Made by a program: the position numbers and the translations under genes | In this document: piece after piece, positions 1 to 8,052 of the stretch | Layout: each line of letters opens with the position of its first letter | Numbering within the stretch: the first letter of the stretch is position 1 | Notes under the pieces: generated by a model | What the model was told of the DNA's origin: nothing | Databases searched by the model: none | Seen by the model: only the letters and a program-made list of their open reading frames with translations | Source: Streptomyces liliiviolaceus | GTDB lineage: Bacteria > Actinomycetota > Actinomycetes > Streptomycetales > Streptomycetaceae | DNA length: 64,000 bases | Direction of reading: 5' to 3' | Assembly: GCF_018070025.1 (NCBI RefSeq) | Contig: NZ_JAGPYQ010000002.1 | Location: forward strand, 1,984,001-2,048,000

Positions 1-777
1 ACCATCGACGCCGAGCAGGGCCGCTGGCTCCGCGAGGTCTCCCAGGGCGACACCCCCAAGATCCTCGTCACCGGCTCCCCCCTGTACGTGGACGCCGAGC
101 ACCACCCCTGCCAGATCGACGGCGGCGGCACGGTCGACGACATCGTGCGCGATCCCGCCCATCACTACGTGGCCGCGATAGGCGGTGACATCCACAACTA
201 CCAGCGCTATCCGGTGGAGGTGGACGGCCGCACCATCCAGTACGTGGTCGCCGGTGGCGGCGGAGCCTTCATGCACGCCACCCACACCATGCCGCGCGTC
301 TCCATCGGCGGTGTCACCGAGGCCGACTTCCGCTGCTATCCGCTGCGCGGCGACTCGCTGGCCTTCTACAGCGGGCTCTACGGGCGCCGGCTGCGGATGC
401 GGCGCTTCTTCACGCTCACCGAGGACCAGGCGACCGCCGTCGTCTCCGAACGTCTCGGCATCCCCCGGACCCGGGCCAGAGCCGGGGCCGAGGCCGGGGC
501 CACCCGTGTCACCGCGCGCACCCGCCTCGTAGCGAGCCTGCTGGGCGCGGGCGGCCGACCCGACCGCACCTCACGCATGCGCCTGCCGGTGCGCAAGGCC
601 TACACGCAGCTCTTCTCGCCGGGGTCGGCGACGTACAGTCCGCCGTTCTTCAAGTGCTTCCTGCGCCTGGACGTCAGTCCGGAGTCCGTCCGGCTGCGCT
701 GCTTCTCGGCGACCGGGAACCTGCCGCAGGAACTCGATCCGCCCGTCGAGGACGAGGTCGTCATCCCCCTGGTGTGA
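1..777 (+). CDS. Metallophosphoesterase, C-terminal part (5' end outside window)
   Basis: The reading frame is open from the first base and ends with TGA at 775-777, so about 258 C-terminal residues are present and the start lies upstream of the window. The stretch GGDIHNYQRY (about residues 61-70 of the visible part) is the GDxH metal-binding motif of calcineurin-like and PhoD-like phosphoesterases, followed by the usual beta-strand and a glycine run (VVAGGGGAF). The family hydrolyses phosphomonoesters or diesters with two metal ions. The first metal motifs (DxH, GDxxD, GNHE) would lie in the missing part, so substrate and location cannot be judged. The C-terminal ~100 residues look family-specific and carry no motif I recognise. 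Confidence 0.8.
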   Translation, partial: TIDAEQGRWLREVSQGDTPKILVTGSPLYVDAEHHPCQIDGGGTVDDIVRDPAHHYVAAIGGDIHNYQRYPVEVDGRTIQYVVAGGGGAFMHATHTMPRVSIGGVTEADFRCYPLRGDSLAFYSGLYGRRLRMRRFFTLTEDQATAVVSERLGIPRTRARAGAEAGATRVTARTRLVASLLGAGGRPDRTSRMRLPVRKAYTQLFSPGSATYSPPFFKCFLRLDVSPESVRLRCFSATGNLPQELDPPVEDEVVIPLV

Positions 778-890
778 CGCGGGGTGATCCACCGGGCGGT
801 TCCCCCGATTGGCGGCGCCCGGCTTGCGGGCGGACGATGAGGAGGAAAGGGCCCAGAGGCCGCGGAACACGCTGAATTGGAGGGACCGTC

Positions 891-1253
891 ATGATGGAGA
901 TCAAGGCGGTCGAGAAACCGGACGAACGGCGGGACTTCCCGCACGGTCACCTGGAGGCCGTACACCTCACCGGCCTCGACTTCGCCGTGGCGACGTTCGA
1001 GCCGGGCTGGCGCTGGTCCGAGTCCGTGGGACCGATCGCGGGCACCGGGAGCTGCCAGGTCCACCACAACGGATACGTCCTCCAGGGCCGTATGCGGATC
1101 CGGATGGACGACGGCGCCGAGGGCGAGGTCGGCCCCGGAGACGTCTTCGTCTGCCCGCCCGGCCACGACGCCTGGGTCGTGGGGGACGAACCCACCGTGG
1201 TGTTCGACTTCGCCGGAGGGATGGCACAGGAGTACGCGAAGGCCACCGACTGA
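891..1253 (+). CDS. Small cupin-domain protein
   Basis: This encodes a 120-residue single-domain protein with the two conserved cupin motifs. Motif 1 is around HHNGYVLQGRMRIRMDDG and motif 2 is PGDVFVCPPGHDAWV, with histidines placed to bind one metal ion. Single cupins of this size are metal-binding enzymes or small-molecule sensors, and the sequence alone does not say which. Two adjacent ATG codons (891, 894) follow GGAGGG at 879-884, a good ribosome site. The gene stands between a phosphoesterase and a kinase operon with no overlap to either, so it is probably its own transcript. Confidence 0.75.
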   Translation: MMEIKAVEKPDERRDFPHGHLEAVHLTGLDFAVATFEPGWRWSESVGPIAGTGSCQVHHNGYVLQGRMRIRMDDGAEGEVGPGDVFVCPPGHDAWVVGDEPTVVFDFAGGMAQEYAKATD

Positions 1254-1332
1254 CCCCTCCCGGACCGGCACGCAGATCGACTCCGACACAGCATCTCCCC
1301 CTCGGCACGGGGTCATTCGGAGCCGCCACGTC

Positions 1333-1338
1333 TATTCT
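1333..1338 (+). promoter_or_regulatory. Candidate -10 box (TATTCT) of the pknG operon
   Basis: TATTCT fits the TANNNT -10 consensus and ends only 8 nt before the ATG at 1347. No ribosome-binding site precedes that ATG. This would give a leaderless or nearly leaderless mRNA, a common arrangement in Streptomyces. No clear -35 box is visible at 17-18 nt. Confidence 0.35.
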
Positions 1339-1346
1339 GGGGTCGC

Positions 1347-3806
1347 ATGGAGGGGGCAGCGGGCAGCGGGGCGACCGGTGAACCGCCGGAGTCCAGTGCG
1401 TCGTTCGGCCCGCTCGTGGTCTCGTCGCCGATTCTGCGGGCCGCGCACGTCGTCCTGCCCGAGGAGAGCCCCGACCCCGTGCTGCTGCCGTCGATCACCC
1501 TGCTCGACCGGGCGGCGTCCCACGGGGGCGGCCGGGACGAACTGCCCCTGCCCTCGGGGCGACTGCTCGCGGGACAGTACCGGCTGATCCGGCCGCTGGG
1601 CTACGGCGGGATGGGCGAGGTCTACCTGGCGCTCGACACCAAGGTCGACAACCGCGAGGTCGCCATCAAGATCCTCCACCCGCAGCAGGCGGCGACCTCG
1701 TCGGGTGCCCTGGCCCAGGAGCGGCGGGCCCTGGTCGATCTCAGCCACGGCGACATCATCCGTGTCTTCAACTACGGGCACCATCCGGAGGTCGGCGACT
1801 TCCTCGTCCTGCAGTACGTGGACGGTCTCACGCTCGAAGAGGTACGGGCCCGGGTCCAGGTGAACGCGGACGAGTTCGGCGGCGGCCGGTTCCACGAGTT
1901 CGTACTCGCCTACGGGGTAAGGATCCTGGCCGCTCTCGGGCATCTGCACGCCGACCGGCCCGGCAAGGTCTACGGCGACCTCAAGCCGGACAACGTGATG
2001 CACGACGGCACCGCCACGAAGATCATCGACGTGGGGAGCGTCCGCTCGGCCGGACTGCCCGGCCACACCACGGAGGGCTTCCGGGCTCCGACCGTCGGCC
2101 CGAACGGCCAGTCCACCGGCCAGGACGACCTGTTCAGCCTCGGGGAGACCCTGCGGCGGCTGAGCGGGCTGGGGCGCTGCCCCGGCGACCTGGCGGAGCT
2201 GGGCCGCCTGGACATGATCGGCCCGACGACGACCGGCACGCCGGAGTCGACCGGATCACCGAAGTCAGCGGAGTCACCGGAGTCACCGGGCGGGGACGAG
2301 CCCCTCCGGATCTCCGGGGCACCCTCCATGACCGCGCCGCCTCCGCACGGACTCGGCCTGGTGTCGCTGGCCCGGGTCCTGCACCGTGCCACCCGCGCCG
2401 AACGGGCCGAACGGTTCGCCACCGCGCGCGAGATGGAGGAACAACTGCGCGGTGTCTTCCGGGAGTTGCGGTCGCTGCGGACCGGTCTTGAGACCTTCGA
2501 GCCGTCCCCGCTCTTCTTCCAGTCGCCGTACGCGCTCGACGCGGCCCTCGGTTCGGCACCGCCCGTCACCCGGTGGGCGGCGCCGGACGCGCCCGCCCCG
2601 TACGCACCGCCGTCGCCCGCCGAGGTCGCCAGCCGGCTGCCCGTGCCGCGCCCCGATCCGCAGGACCTCCACCACGCCGAGCTGAGCCGGCTGGCCGACG
2701 CCGCTCCCGAGGCGCTGCTCCAGCACACCGGGGACTGGCGGGACTCGCCGGAGGTCCTGCTGCTGCGCTGCCGTCTGCGGTTGCGCAGCGCCGGGAGCGG
2801 GACCTCGGCCGCCGAACGGGAACTGCGGTCCGCCGAGACCCTGATCGGCGCCGAGCACGCCCCGCACGACTGGCGGCTCGGCTGGCACCGCGGACTGCTC
2901 GCGCTCGGACAGGACCGGGTCGGGGCGGCCCGGCGCCACTTCGACGAGGTGTTCGCGGCGATCCCGGGCGAGTACGCGCCGAAACTGGCCCTCGGCTACT
3001 GCGCCGAGCGCCTCGGCCGCTGGCAGGAGGCGCTGACGTTCTACGAGGCGGTCCGGCTGCGCAACCCGTCGCTGGGCAGCGCCGCGTTCGGCGCGGCGCG
3101 GGCCCGTCTCGCCCTGGGCGGGGAACGGGCGTGGGACGACGCCGTACGGGCCCTGGACGCGGTGCCGCAGCACTCCCGGCACCGGACCGCCGCACGGACG
3201 GCCGCCGTACGCGTCGGCGTCGAGCACGTGCGCACCGCCGAGCGCCCGGACGAGGCGGCCGACCGGCTCCGCGAGGTGCTGGCCGCACTGGCCCGGCTGT
3301 TCCACGCGCACGGCCTGACGGACGAGCAGGCCAGGGTCCGGATGACGGCGGAGGTGTGGGAGGCGGTACGGGGAGCCCTCGTCCGGGGTGCGATCGACGC
3401 GGCGGGACTGGCCGGGCTCGCCGCGGACGCCGACGCACGGCTGGGCCTGCCGTCCGACGAACCCGGGCTGCGCAGAGAGCTCTCCCGCCTCTATCTCACC
3501 CTCGCGCACCAGGCCGCCCGTTCCGCCGGAGCCGAGGACGGGGCCGTCGCCGAGACCCTGCTGGACCGTGCCTACGCGGTCCGCCCGCTCGCCTTCCGGC
3601 ACCACCGGGACAGCCCGTGGCTCGGGAAGAGAGCGACGGCCTGGCTGCGCACGATCGCCCATACGCCGTCACAGGGATCGCAGAGGTCGCCGAGGTCACA
3701 GGGGTCGCAGAGGCCTCAAGGATCCCCGGAGCCGCAGGAGCCGCAGTCGCAGTCGCAGTCGCAGTCGCAGTCGCAGGAAGAGAACGTCCGGACGGCCCGC
3801 GAGTGA
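1347..3806 (+). CDS. pknG: PknG-like serine/threonine protein kinase with TPR region
   Basis: An 819-residue soluble kinase. The glycine-rich loop is at 84-92 (GYGGMGEVY), the ATP-anchoring lysine is K108 (VAIKIL), the catalytic loop is YGDLKPDN (D211, N216), and the metal-binding DFG position reads DVG (228-230). The YxDLKP and DxG forms are typical of the PknG branch. A Ser/Pro/Thr-rich insert lies at 293-318 in the C-lobe, and residues ~430-720 look like TPR helices, as in PknG. The cysteine pairs of the mycobacterial PknG rubredoxin domain are absent: the first 78 residues contain no cysteine. The tail from ~777 is rich in Ser, Gln, Pro and Arg. The stop overlaps the GTG of the next gene (GTGA), so the three genes are translationally coupled. 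In mycobacteria PknG acts with GlnX and GlnH to sense amino acids and control 2-oxoglutarate metabolism through GarA. The same role is inferred here. Confidence 0.85.
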   Translation: MEGAAGSGATGEPPESSASFGPLVVSSPILRAAHVVLPEESPDPVLLPSITLLDRAASHGGGRDELPLPSGRLLAGQYRLIRPLGYGGMGEVYLALDTKVDNREVAIKILHPQQAATSSGALAQERRALVDLSHGDIIRVFNYGHHPEVGDFLVLQYVDGLTLEEVRARVQVNADEFGGGRFHEFVLAYGVRILAALGHLHADRPGKVYGDLKPDNVMHDGTATKIIDVGSVRSAGLPGHTTEGFRAPTVGPNGQSTGQDDLFSLGETLRRLSGLGRCPGDLAELGRLDMIGPTTTGTPESTGSPKSAESPESPGGDEPLRISGAPSMTAPPPHGLGLVSLARVLHRATRAERAERFATAREMEEQLRGVFRELRSLRTGLETFEPSPLFFQSPYALDAALGSAPPVTRWAAPDAPAPYAPPSPAEVASRLPVPRPDPQDLHHAELSRLADAAPEALLQHTGDWRDSPEVLLLRCRLRLRSAGSGTSAAERELRSAETLIGAEHAPHDWRLGWHRGLLALGQDRVGAARRHFDEVFAAIPGEYAPKLALGYCAERLGRWQEALTFYEAVRLRNPSLGSAAFGAARARLALGGERAWDDAVRALDAVPQHSRHRTAARTAAVRVGVEHVRTAERPDEAADRLREVLAALARLFHAHGLTDEQARVRMTAEVWEAVRGALVRGAIDAAGLAGLAADADARLGLPSDEPGLRRELSRLYLTLAHQAARSAGAEDGAVAETLLDRAYAVRPLAFRHHRDSPWLGKRATAWLRTIAHTPSQGSQRSPRSQGSQRPQGSPEPQEPQSQSQSQSQSQEENVRTARE
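3744..3776 (+). repeat. Hexanucleotide microsatellite (CAGTCG)5.5 in the pknG tail
   Basis: Five and a half perfect copies of CAGTCG encode alternating Gln-Ser near the kinase C-terminus. The preceding 80 bases are a degenerate form of the same pattern (cag/tcg/agg codons). Because the unit is 6 nt, slippage would change tail length without shifting the frame. Confidence 0.85.
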
Positions 3807-5044
3807 CCGGTTCGGCACGACGCGGACGTACGGCCCGGGGCGCGGGTGCCGCGACCGCGCCGCGCGCGACCCCACTGCCCGCACGTCTGCGCCGGGCCGC
3901 GCGGGGAGCGGTGGTCGTCGTCACCGAACTCGCCCGCCGGCTCTGGCGCTACCTGTGGCCCTCGCCCACCGGCCGCCGCAACCGCGCGTACCTGCGGGAC
4001 CGCCTCATCGCGCTGCCCCTGCTCATCGTGGTGGCGTTCGGCACGCTCGGGTGGGCGTACCTGGACGTGCGGGACGACTCGGCGTATCTGCGGGACCGGC
4101 TGGCGCCCGCGCTGGTCGGCCTCGCGAACGCCAAGGCGTCGCTGTTCATCGCGCAGGGCGAGGCCGAGAAGAACCTCGCCGAGGCGGGGGCGGCCGAACT
4201 GGGCGGCCTCAGCGAGCGGTACCGCACGCGGGTGGCGCGGGCGACGCAGAGCCTCAACCAGGTGACCCGCAGCGGAGCCCTGACGGTGGTCGAGGAGCAG
4301 GAGCTGCGTGTGGTGTCCGCGCTGGTCGTCGACTACACGGGGTGGATCGGCCGGGCGCAGGGCCACGCGAGCGACGCCGTGCTGCGGGACGCCGAGCTGA
4401 CGTACGCGCGCAGCATGCTCTGTTCGGAGCCGGTCGCCGCCGCGGACCGGCAGGACCGTTATCCGCCGTGTCCGCCGGCGACCGGTTCCGGGGCGACCTC
4501 GATCGTGGACCGCGTCACGGGGCTGGAGCGGGAGTTGCACGAACGGCTCGCGGAACGGGCCGCCTGGGGCCCGGGCGTGCTCACCGCGACCGTGGTCTCC
4601 GCTTTCGCCCTCGTGCTGGTCGCCGTCGGGCTCTGGCGCACCGTGGTGTTCCTGCGCCGCCGTTTCCGCATCCGGCTCAGTGTTCCGCTGGCGGCAGCCG
4701 CCCTGCCGCTGCTCGCCGTACCGCTCCTGGCGGCCGACGCGCTGCTCGCGCAGCACGCCCAGGCGCGGGCCGTTCCGCTGGCCGACACGCTCGCCGAACG
4801 GACCTCTCCGGAGACGGAGACGATCGCCGAGGAACGCCCCTTCGACGGCCCCGACCCACAAGCCATCGAGGTGCTGGAGGCCCGGATCGACAAGACGCTG
4901 TCCGACGGCCGGCTCCCCTTCCTCGACGGGGTCGCGCCCTTCGTCCTCCCCGCGGGTCTGCTCGCCGCCGGTCTCGTCGGCGGCGCCCTGCACGCGTACC
5001 GCCGCGAGTATCTCGTGGTCGCCCGCCCGGGAGCCGTCTCATGA
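3803..5044 (+). CDS. glnX: GlnX-like membrane sensor protein
   Basis: A 413-residue membrane protein. The chosen GTG (3803) overlaps the kinase stop. Hydrophobic segments lie at about 69-87, 257-279, 291-313 and 379-399. The ~165 residues between the first two form a mostly helical extracytoplasmic domain with two cysteines (C207, C223), and a second external loop lies at ~315-375. The four-helix sensor layout, the position between a PknG-like kinase and a GlnH-like binding protein, and the coupling of all three genes match mycobacterial GlnX, which relays ligand-bound GlnH to PknG. Direct sequence identity could not be measured here, so the name rests mainly on layout and context. The last codons overlap the next start (ATGA). 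Confidence 0.7.
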   Translation: MTGSARRGRTARGAGAATAPRATPLPARLRRAARGAVVVVTELARRLWRYLWPSPTGRRNRAYLRDRLIALPLLIVVAFGTLGWAYLDVRDDSAYLRDRLAPALVGLANAKASLFIAQGEAEKNLAEAGAAELGGLSERYRTRVARATQSLNQVTRSGALTVVEEQELRVVSALVVDYTGWIGRAQGHASDAVLRDAELTYARSMLCSEPVAAADRQDRYPPCPPATGSGATSIVDRVTGLERELHERLAERAAWGPGVLTATVVSAFALVLVAVGLWRTVVFLRRRFRIRLSVPLAAAALPLLAVPLLAADALLAQHAQARAVPLADTLAERTSPETETIAEERPFDGPDPQAIEVLEARIDKTLSDGRLPFLDGVAPFVLPAGLLAAGLVGGALHAYRREYLVVARPGAVS

Positions 5045-6351
5045 CCCGCCCGCCGACCGCCCCGCCCGGGACGCGTGTCCTGCGAGGGCTGCGGGTCCTG
5101 ATGGCCGGATGTCTGCTCGCCCTGGTTCCCGGCTGTGCCTCGGACGCCCCCGACCCCCTCGTCGTGCTCGGCCCGTGGACCGGCAAGGAGGGCGAGGCCT
5201 TCGAGGCCGCGCTCCAGCGGCTCGACGACGGGACCGGCAGGACCTACACCTACGAGGGCACGCGCTCCCTGCGCGAGACCCTCGTCTCACAGCTGGAGGC
5301 GGACACCCCGCCGGACGTGGCGGTCCTCAACAGCATCGGCGAACTCACCGAGTACGCCCGCCGCGACAAGCTGAAGCCGCTCACCGAGCCGACCCGCGAA
5401 CGCGCCTTCTCCCCGTGGTCGCCGGAACTCCTGGTGGACGGCAGCAGCCGTACCTACTGGGTGCCGCTGAAAGTCGACCTGAAGAGCCTGGTGTGGAGCA
5501 AGAAGGGCACACCGAGCGACGATCCGGCGTGGTGCGTGGGGCTCGCCTCGCAGGCCACCTCGGGCTGGCCCGGTACGGACTGGATCGAGGACATCCTGCT
5601 CCACCAGGCGGGTCCCGGCCGGTACGAGCAGTGGGCCACGAGCAGGCTCAGCTGGCGCGACCCGGACGTCGTACGGGCGTGGACGACCTGGGCGGAACTG
5701 CTCGACGGCCGCTCCGACGCCTCCGTCGAGCAGTCGCTGACCACGTCGTACGAAGGCACGTCCGGACCGGCCGGGCCCCGCGGGCTGCTGAACTCCCCCG
5801 GCTTCGCGTGCACCCACGAACACCAGAGCGCCTTCATCCGGTACGTGTACGCGGGCGACGACATCCGGGTGGAGCCGTCGGCCCGGTTCCTGCGCGGGCG
5901 GGCCGAGAACCGCGACGCGTTCGAGGTCGCCGGTGACATGGCCGCCGTCTTCAGCGACGACCCCGACGCCCAGGAACTGGTCGAGCGGCTGTCGAGTCCG
6001 GCCGGGCGGGCGCGGTGGCGGGCCGAGGCGGACCCGGCGGTGCGTCCGCTGTTCCCCGACACGAAGGGGCTGCCTCCCACGGAGCCGGCGAACACCGTCG
6101 AGCAGGAGATCGACGGCCTGCTCAACTCGACGGCCCGGACCCTGTGTTTCGACGCCTCCGACGTGATGCCACCCGAACTGCGGGACGCCTTCCACCGTGC
6201 GGTCCTGGAGTTCTTCCGCGACCCCGCGAAGAAGCATCTCGACTCGCTGCTCAGGCAGTTGGAGACCATACGGGTCCAGGTGGACGAGGACGCGGACGAC
6301 GCCCGCTCGTTCCGGCCGCCCGAGCACATCTGCGCCGGCCCCGGCGGCTGA
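5041..6351 (+). CDS. glnH: Extracellular solute-binding lipoprotein, GlnH-like
   Basis: A 436-residue lipoprotein. The signal peptide has basic residues at 12-18, a hydrophobic core at 19-30 and a lipobox ending in VPGC with lipidated C32. The mature part starts with a binding-protein strand (PLVVLGPWTGKEGEAFEAAL) and continues with the alternating pattern of ABC-type periplasmic binding proteins (for example PPDVAVLNSIGELTEYA). There are no permease or ATPase genes nearby, so it is probably a sensor and not part of a transporter. This fits mycobacterial GlnH, which presents amino acids to GlnX. At 436 residues it is longer than mycobacterial GlnH and resembles sugar-type binding proteins, so the ligand is uncertain. 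It starts in an ATGA overlap with glnX. Confidence 0.7.
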   Translation: MTRPPTAPPGTRVLRGLRVLMAGCLLALVPGCASDAPDPLVVLGPWTGKEGEAFEAALQRLDDGTGRTYTYEGTRSLRETLVSQLEADTPPDVAVLNSIGELTEYARRDKLKPLTEPTRERAFSPWSPELLVDGSSRTYWVPLKVDLKSLVWSKKGTPSDDPAWCVGLASQATSGWPGTDWIEDILLHQAGPGRYEQWATSRLSWRDPDVVRAWTTWAELLDGRSDASVEQSLTTSYEGTSGPAGPRGLLNSPGFACTHEHQSAFIRYVYAGDDIRVEPSARFLRGRAENRDAFEVAGDMAAVFSDDPDAQELVERLSSPAGRARWRAEADPAVRPLFPDTKGLPPTEPANTVEQEIDGLLNSTARTLCFDASDVMPPELRDAFHRAVLEFFRDPAKKHLDSLLRQLETIRVQVDEDADDARSFRPPEHICAGPGG

Positions 6352-6372
6352 ATCCCGTGCGCCGGTGGTACG

Positions 6373-6411
6373 CCCTCGGCCGGCTCCCGGTGCGGAGGAG
6401 CCGGCCGAGGG
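6373..6411. terminator. Bidirectional terminator hairpin between glnH and the DUF4360 gene
   Basis: A perfect 14-bp inverted repeat (arms 6373-6386 and 6398-6411, CCCTCGGCCGGCTC and its complement) with an 11-nt loop lies between two converging genes. It lacks a T-tract, as is usual in Streptomyces. Confidence 0.8.
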
Positions 6412-6436
6412 GACCCGGTGCGGGCCCTTCAGGCTC

Positions 6437-7087
6437 TCAGGAGGCGGGGCACTCCTTCCATGCCAGGTGGTAGATGGTGCTGAGTTCACCGTCCGTCGAG
6501 TCCATGGTCATGAAGCTGGTACTGCTCGGAGCCGACGTGCCCGCGTTGACGCGTATCTCGGTGTTGATGTTGAAGTTCCGCTGGACACCGCAGGGCGCCC
6601 AGACCAGTTGCGCCCACTCCGTGGTGTCCGTGGCCTGCCAGTTGTCGTCGAGGGGGCCTCTGAAGGGGTGCGTGATGGAGGCCGTGTTCGACGAGCCCTG
6701 GAAGTAGTACGAGGCCTTCTCGGTGCTGGTCGCCCCCGCCTTGAGCGAGGCGAAGCCGCGGTAGTCCGCGCTGGCGATGGCGTACGTGAAGCCGCCCGGT
6801 ACGGCGACGACCAGGTTGAGCTGGCAGTTCTTGCGGAACGCGGTGGGATCGGAGTTGCCTCCCACCTGGGCGAGGTAGTCGCTGTAGGTCACCGTGAACG
6901 CGGTGTTGTCCGGGGACACGGCGACGGCGGCGGTGCCCGCGGGACAGCCGGAGCCGTTCACGGTGGCGACATTGATGACGATCTTGTCCGGGGGCGGGTC
7001 GACGATCGCGCTCGACGGGTCGTGCGCGGGCAGTGCGGTGGCGAACAGAGCGGCGATCGCGCCGCTCAGCAGCAGTCCACCGGTCAT
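6437..7087 (-). CDS. Secreted DUF4360-family protein
   Basis: A 216-residue protein starting with a short signal peptide (MTGGLLLSGAIAALFATALPA). The mature part has four cysteines and a beta-rich pattern (ASADYRGFASLKAGATST, then GPLDDNWQATD) that I recognise as the DUF4360 family, found in secreted proteins of streptomycetes and fungi with no known function. The ATG at 7087 is preceded by GGAG at about 4 nt; the open frame upstream of it lacks secretion features. The gene converges on glnH and has its own upstream region of about 380 bp. Confidence 0.75.
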   Translation of the reverse strand: MTGGLLLSGAIAALFATALPAHDPSSAIVDPPPDKIVINVATVNGSGCPAGTAAVAVSPDNTAFTVTYSDYLAQVGGNSDPTAFRKNCQLNLVVAVPGGFTYAIASADYRGFASLKAGATSTEKASYYFQGSSNTASITHPFRGPLDDNWQATDTTEWAQLVWAPCGVQRNFNINTEIRVNAGTSAPSSTSFMTMDSTDGELSTIYHLAWKECPAS

Positions 7088-7248
7088 GGTGCTCCAATCC
7101 GTTGCGTCGGTGTTCCGGCGGCGGGGTGCGTGCCCCGCCGCGAAATGGGGGGTGCGGCCCCCGTGTACGGAGGCCGTCGCGGACCAGGTGCTTGGGATCA
7201 GACAGTCAGGCAGGCAGTCAGGCAGCGATGGAACGGTGGAGCGCACCA

Positions 7249-7275
7249 TCGATAGACAAGTCATGAACATGTCAA
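7249..7275 (-). promoter_or_regulatory. Candidate sigma-70 type promoter for the DUF4360 gene
   Basis: On the minus strand TTGACA (7275-7270) is followed after 15 nt by TATCGA (7254-7249). The spacer is shorter than the ideal 17-18. The transcript would have a leader of about 155 nt before the ATG at 7087. The leader contains a degenerate repeat (gtcaggcag, twice, at 7204-7224). The remaining intergenic DNA 7276-7417 shows nothing else I can interpret. Confidence 0.4.
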
Positions 7276-7417
7276 TTCATCAACTACAGGCTCATCACTC
7301 GAAGGCACGCCCGCACCCGACCCTGTGAAGGTTCAATGAAGAGGCTGTGAAGGCCGGGAGCGATCGCATCGTACGAAGCCCGACCGTGACGAGCCAGGGC
7401 GAACTCCGGCCAATTGT

Positions 7418-7455
7418 GCGCACGGCCGTCGGCAGGTCCGCCGACGGCCGTGCGC
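7418..7455 (-). terminator. Terminator hairpin after the GNAT gene
   Basis: A perfect 16-bp inverted repeat (7418-7433 / 7440-7455) with the 6-nt loop AGGTCC begins 12 nt beyond the stop of the minus-strand acetyltransferase. Confidence 0.8.
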
Positions 7456-7467
7456 GCTTCGCGCCGG

Positions 7468-8001
7468 TCAGCCCTCGTACTCCGTCAGGTCGATCGTCCA
7501 CAGCCGGAGGTCGTGTCCGTGGACCGGGTCCTGTACGGCGCCCTCCCTCTTCATGCCGAGCTTCTCCAGTACGTTCGCGGAGGCGCTGTCGCCCGGCCGG
7601 GGCGCGGCGACAACCCGGTCGATGCCACGGTCCTGGAGGGCGAACTCAAGCGCGGCGTGGGCGGCCTCGGACGCGTATCCCTGTCCCCAGTAGACCCGTC
7701 CGAGCCGCCAGGTGATGGCGATCCGGTCCGCGATCTCGGGCGGGGAGTCGGCGACGTACAGGCCGACGGCTCCGGCGAGTTCTCCCGAGCCGAGGAGTTC
7801 GACGGCGAAGACCCCGAAACCCTCGTCGTCCCACTCCTCCTCCCACGCCTCGATGTCCTCGGCGGTCTCCTCCAGGGACCGCGGCCGGCCGTCGCCGATC
7901 CACTGCATCACCGTGGGGTCGGCGTGGATCTCGGACAGGGGCAGGAGGTCGTCGTCCTGCCAGCGGCGCAGCAGCAGGCGGGGGGTACGGATGTCGTTCA
8001 T
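7468..8001 (-). CDS. GNAT family N-acetyltransferase (RimJ/RimL type)
   Basis: A 177-residue single-domain protein. The opening TPRLLLRRWQDDDLLPL is typical of the RimJ/RimL subgroup of GNAT enzymes, and the acetyl-CoA pyrophosphate loop is in the region RVYWGQGYASEAAHAAL (Q/R-x-x-G-x-G/A form: WGQGYA). The C-terminal SANVLEKLGMKREG stretch is the conserved motif B. Such enzymes transfer acetyl from acetyl-CoA to an amine, sometimes a protein N-terminus or an antibiotic. The substrate is unknown. A strong hairpin ends the gene, and a 50-nt gap separates it from coxG upstream. Confidence 0.85.
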   Translation of the reverse strand: MNDIRTPRLLLRRWQDDDLLPLSEIHADPTVMQWIGDGRPRSLEETAEDIEAWEEEWDDEGFGVFAVELLGSGELAGAVGLYVADSPPEIADRIAITWRLGRVYWGQGYASEAAHAALEFALQDRGIDRVVAAPRPGDSASANVLEKLGMKREGAVQDPVHGHDLRLWTIDLTEYEG

Positions 8002-8052
8002 GCCCCCATCCTGTCGACACGCGGGCCGAGCGCGAAATCCGCACCGGCGGTT

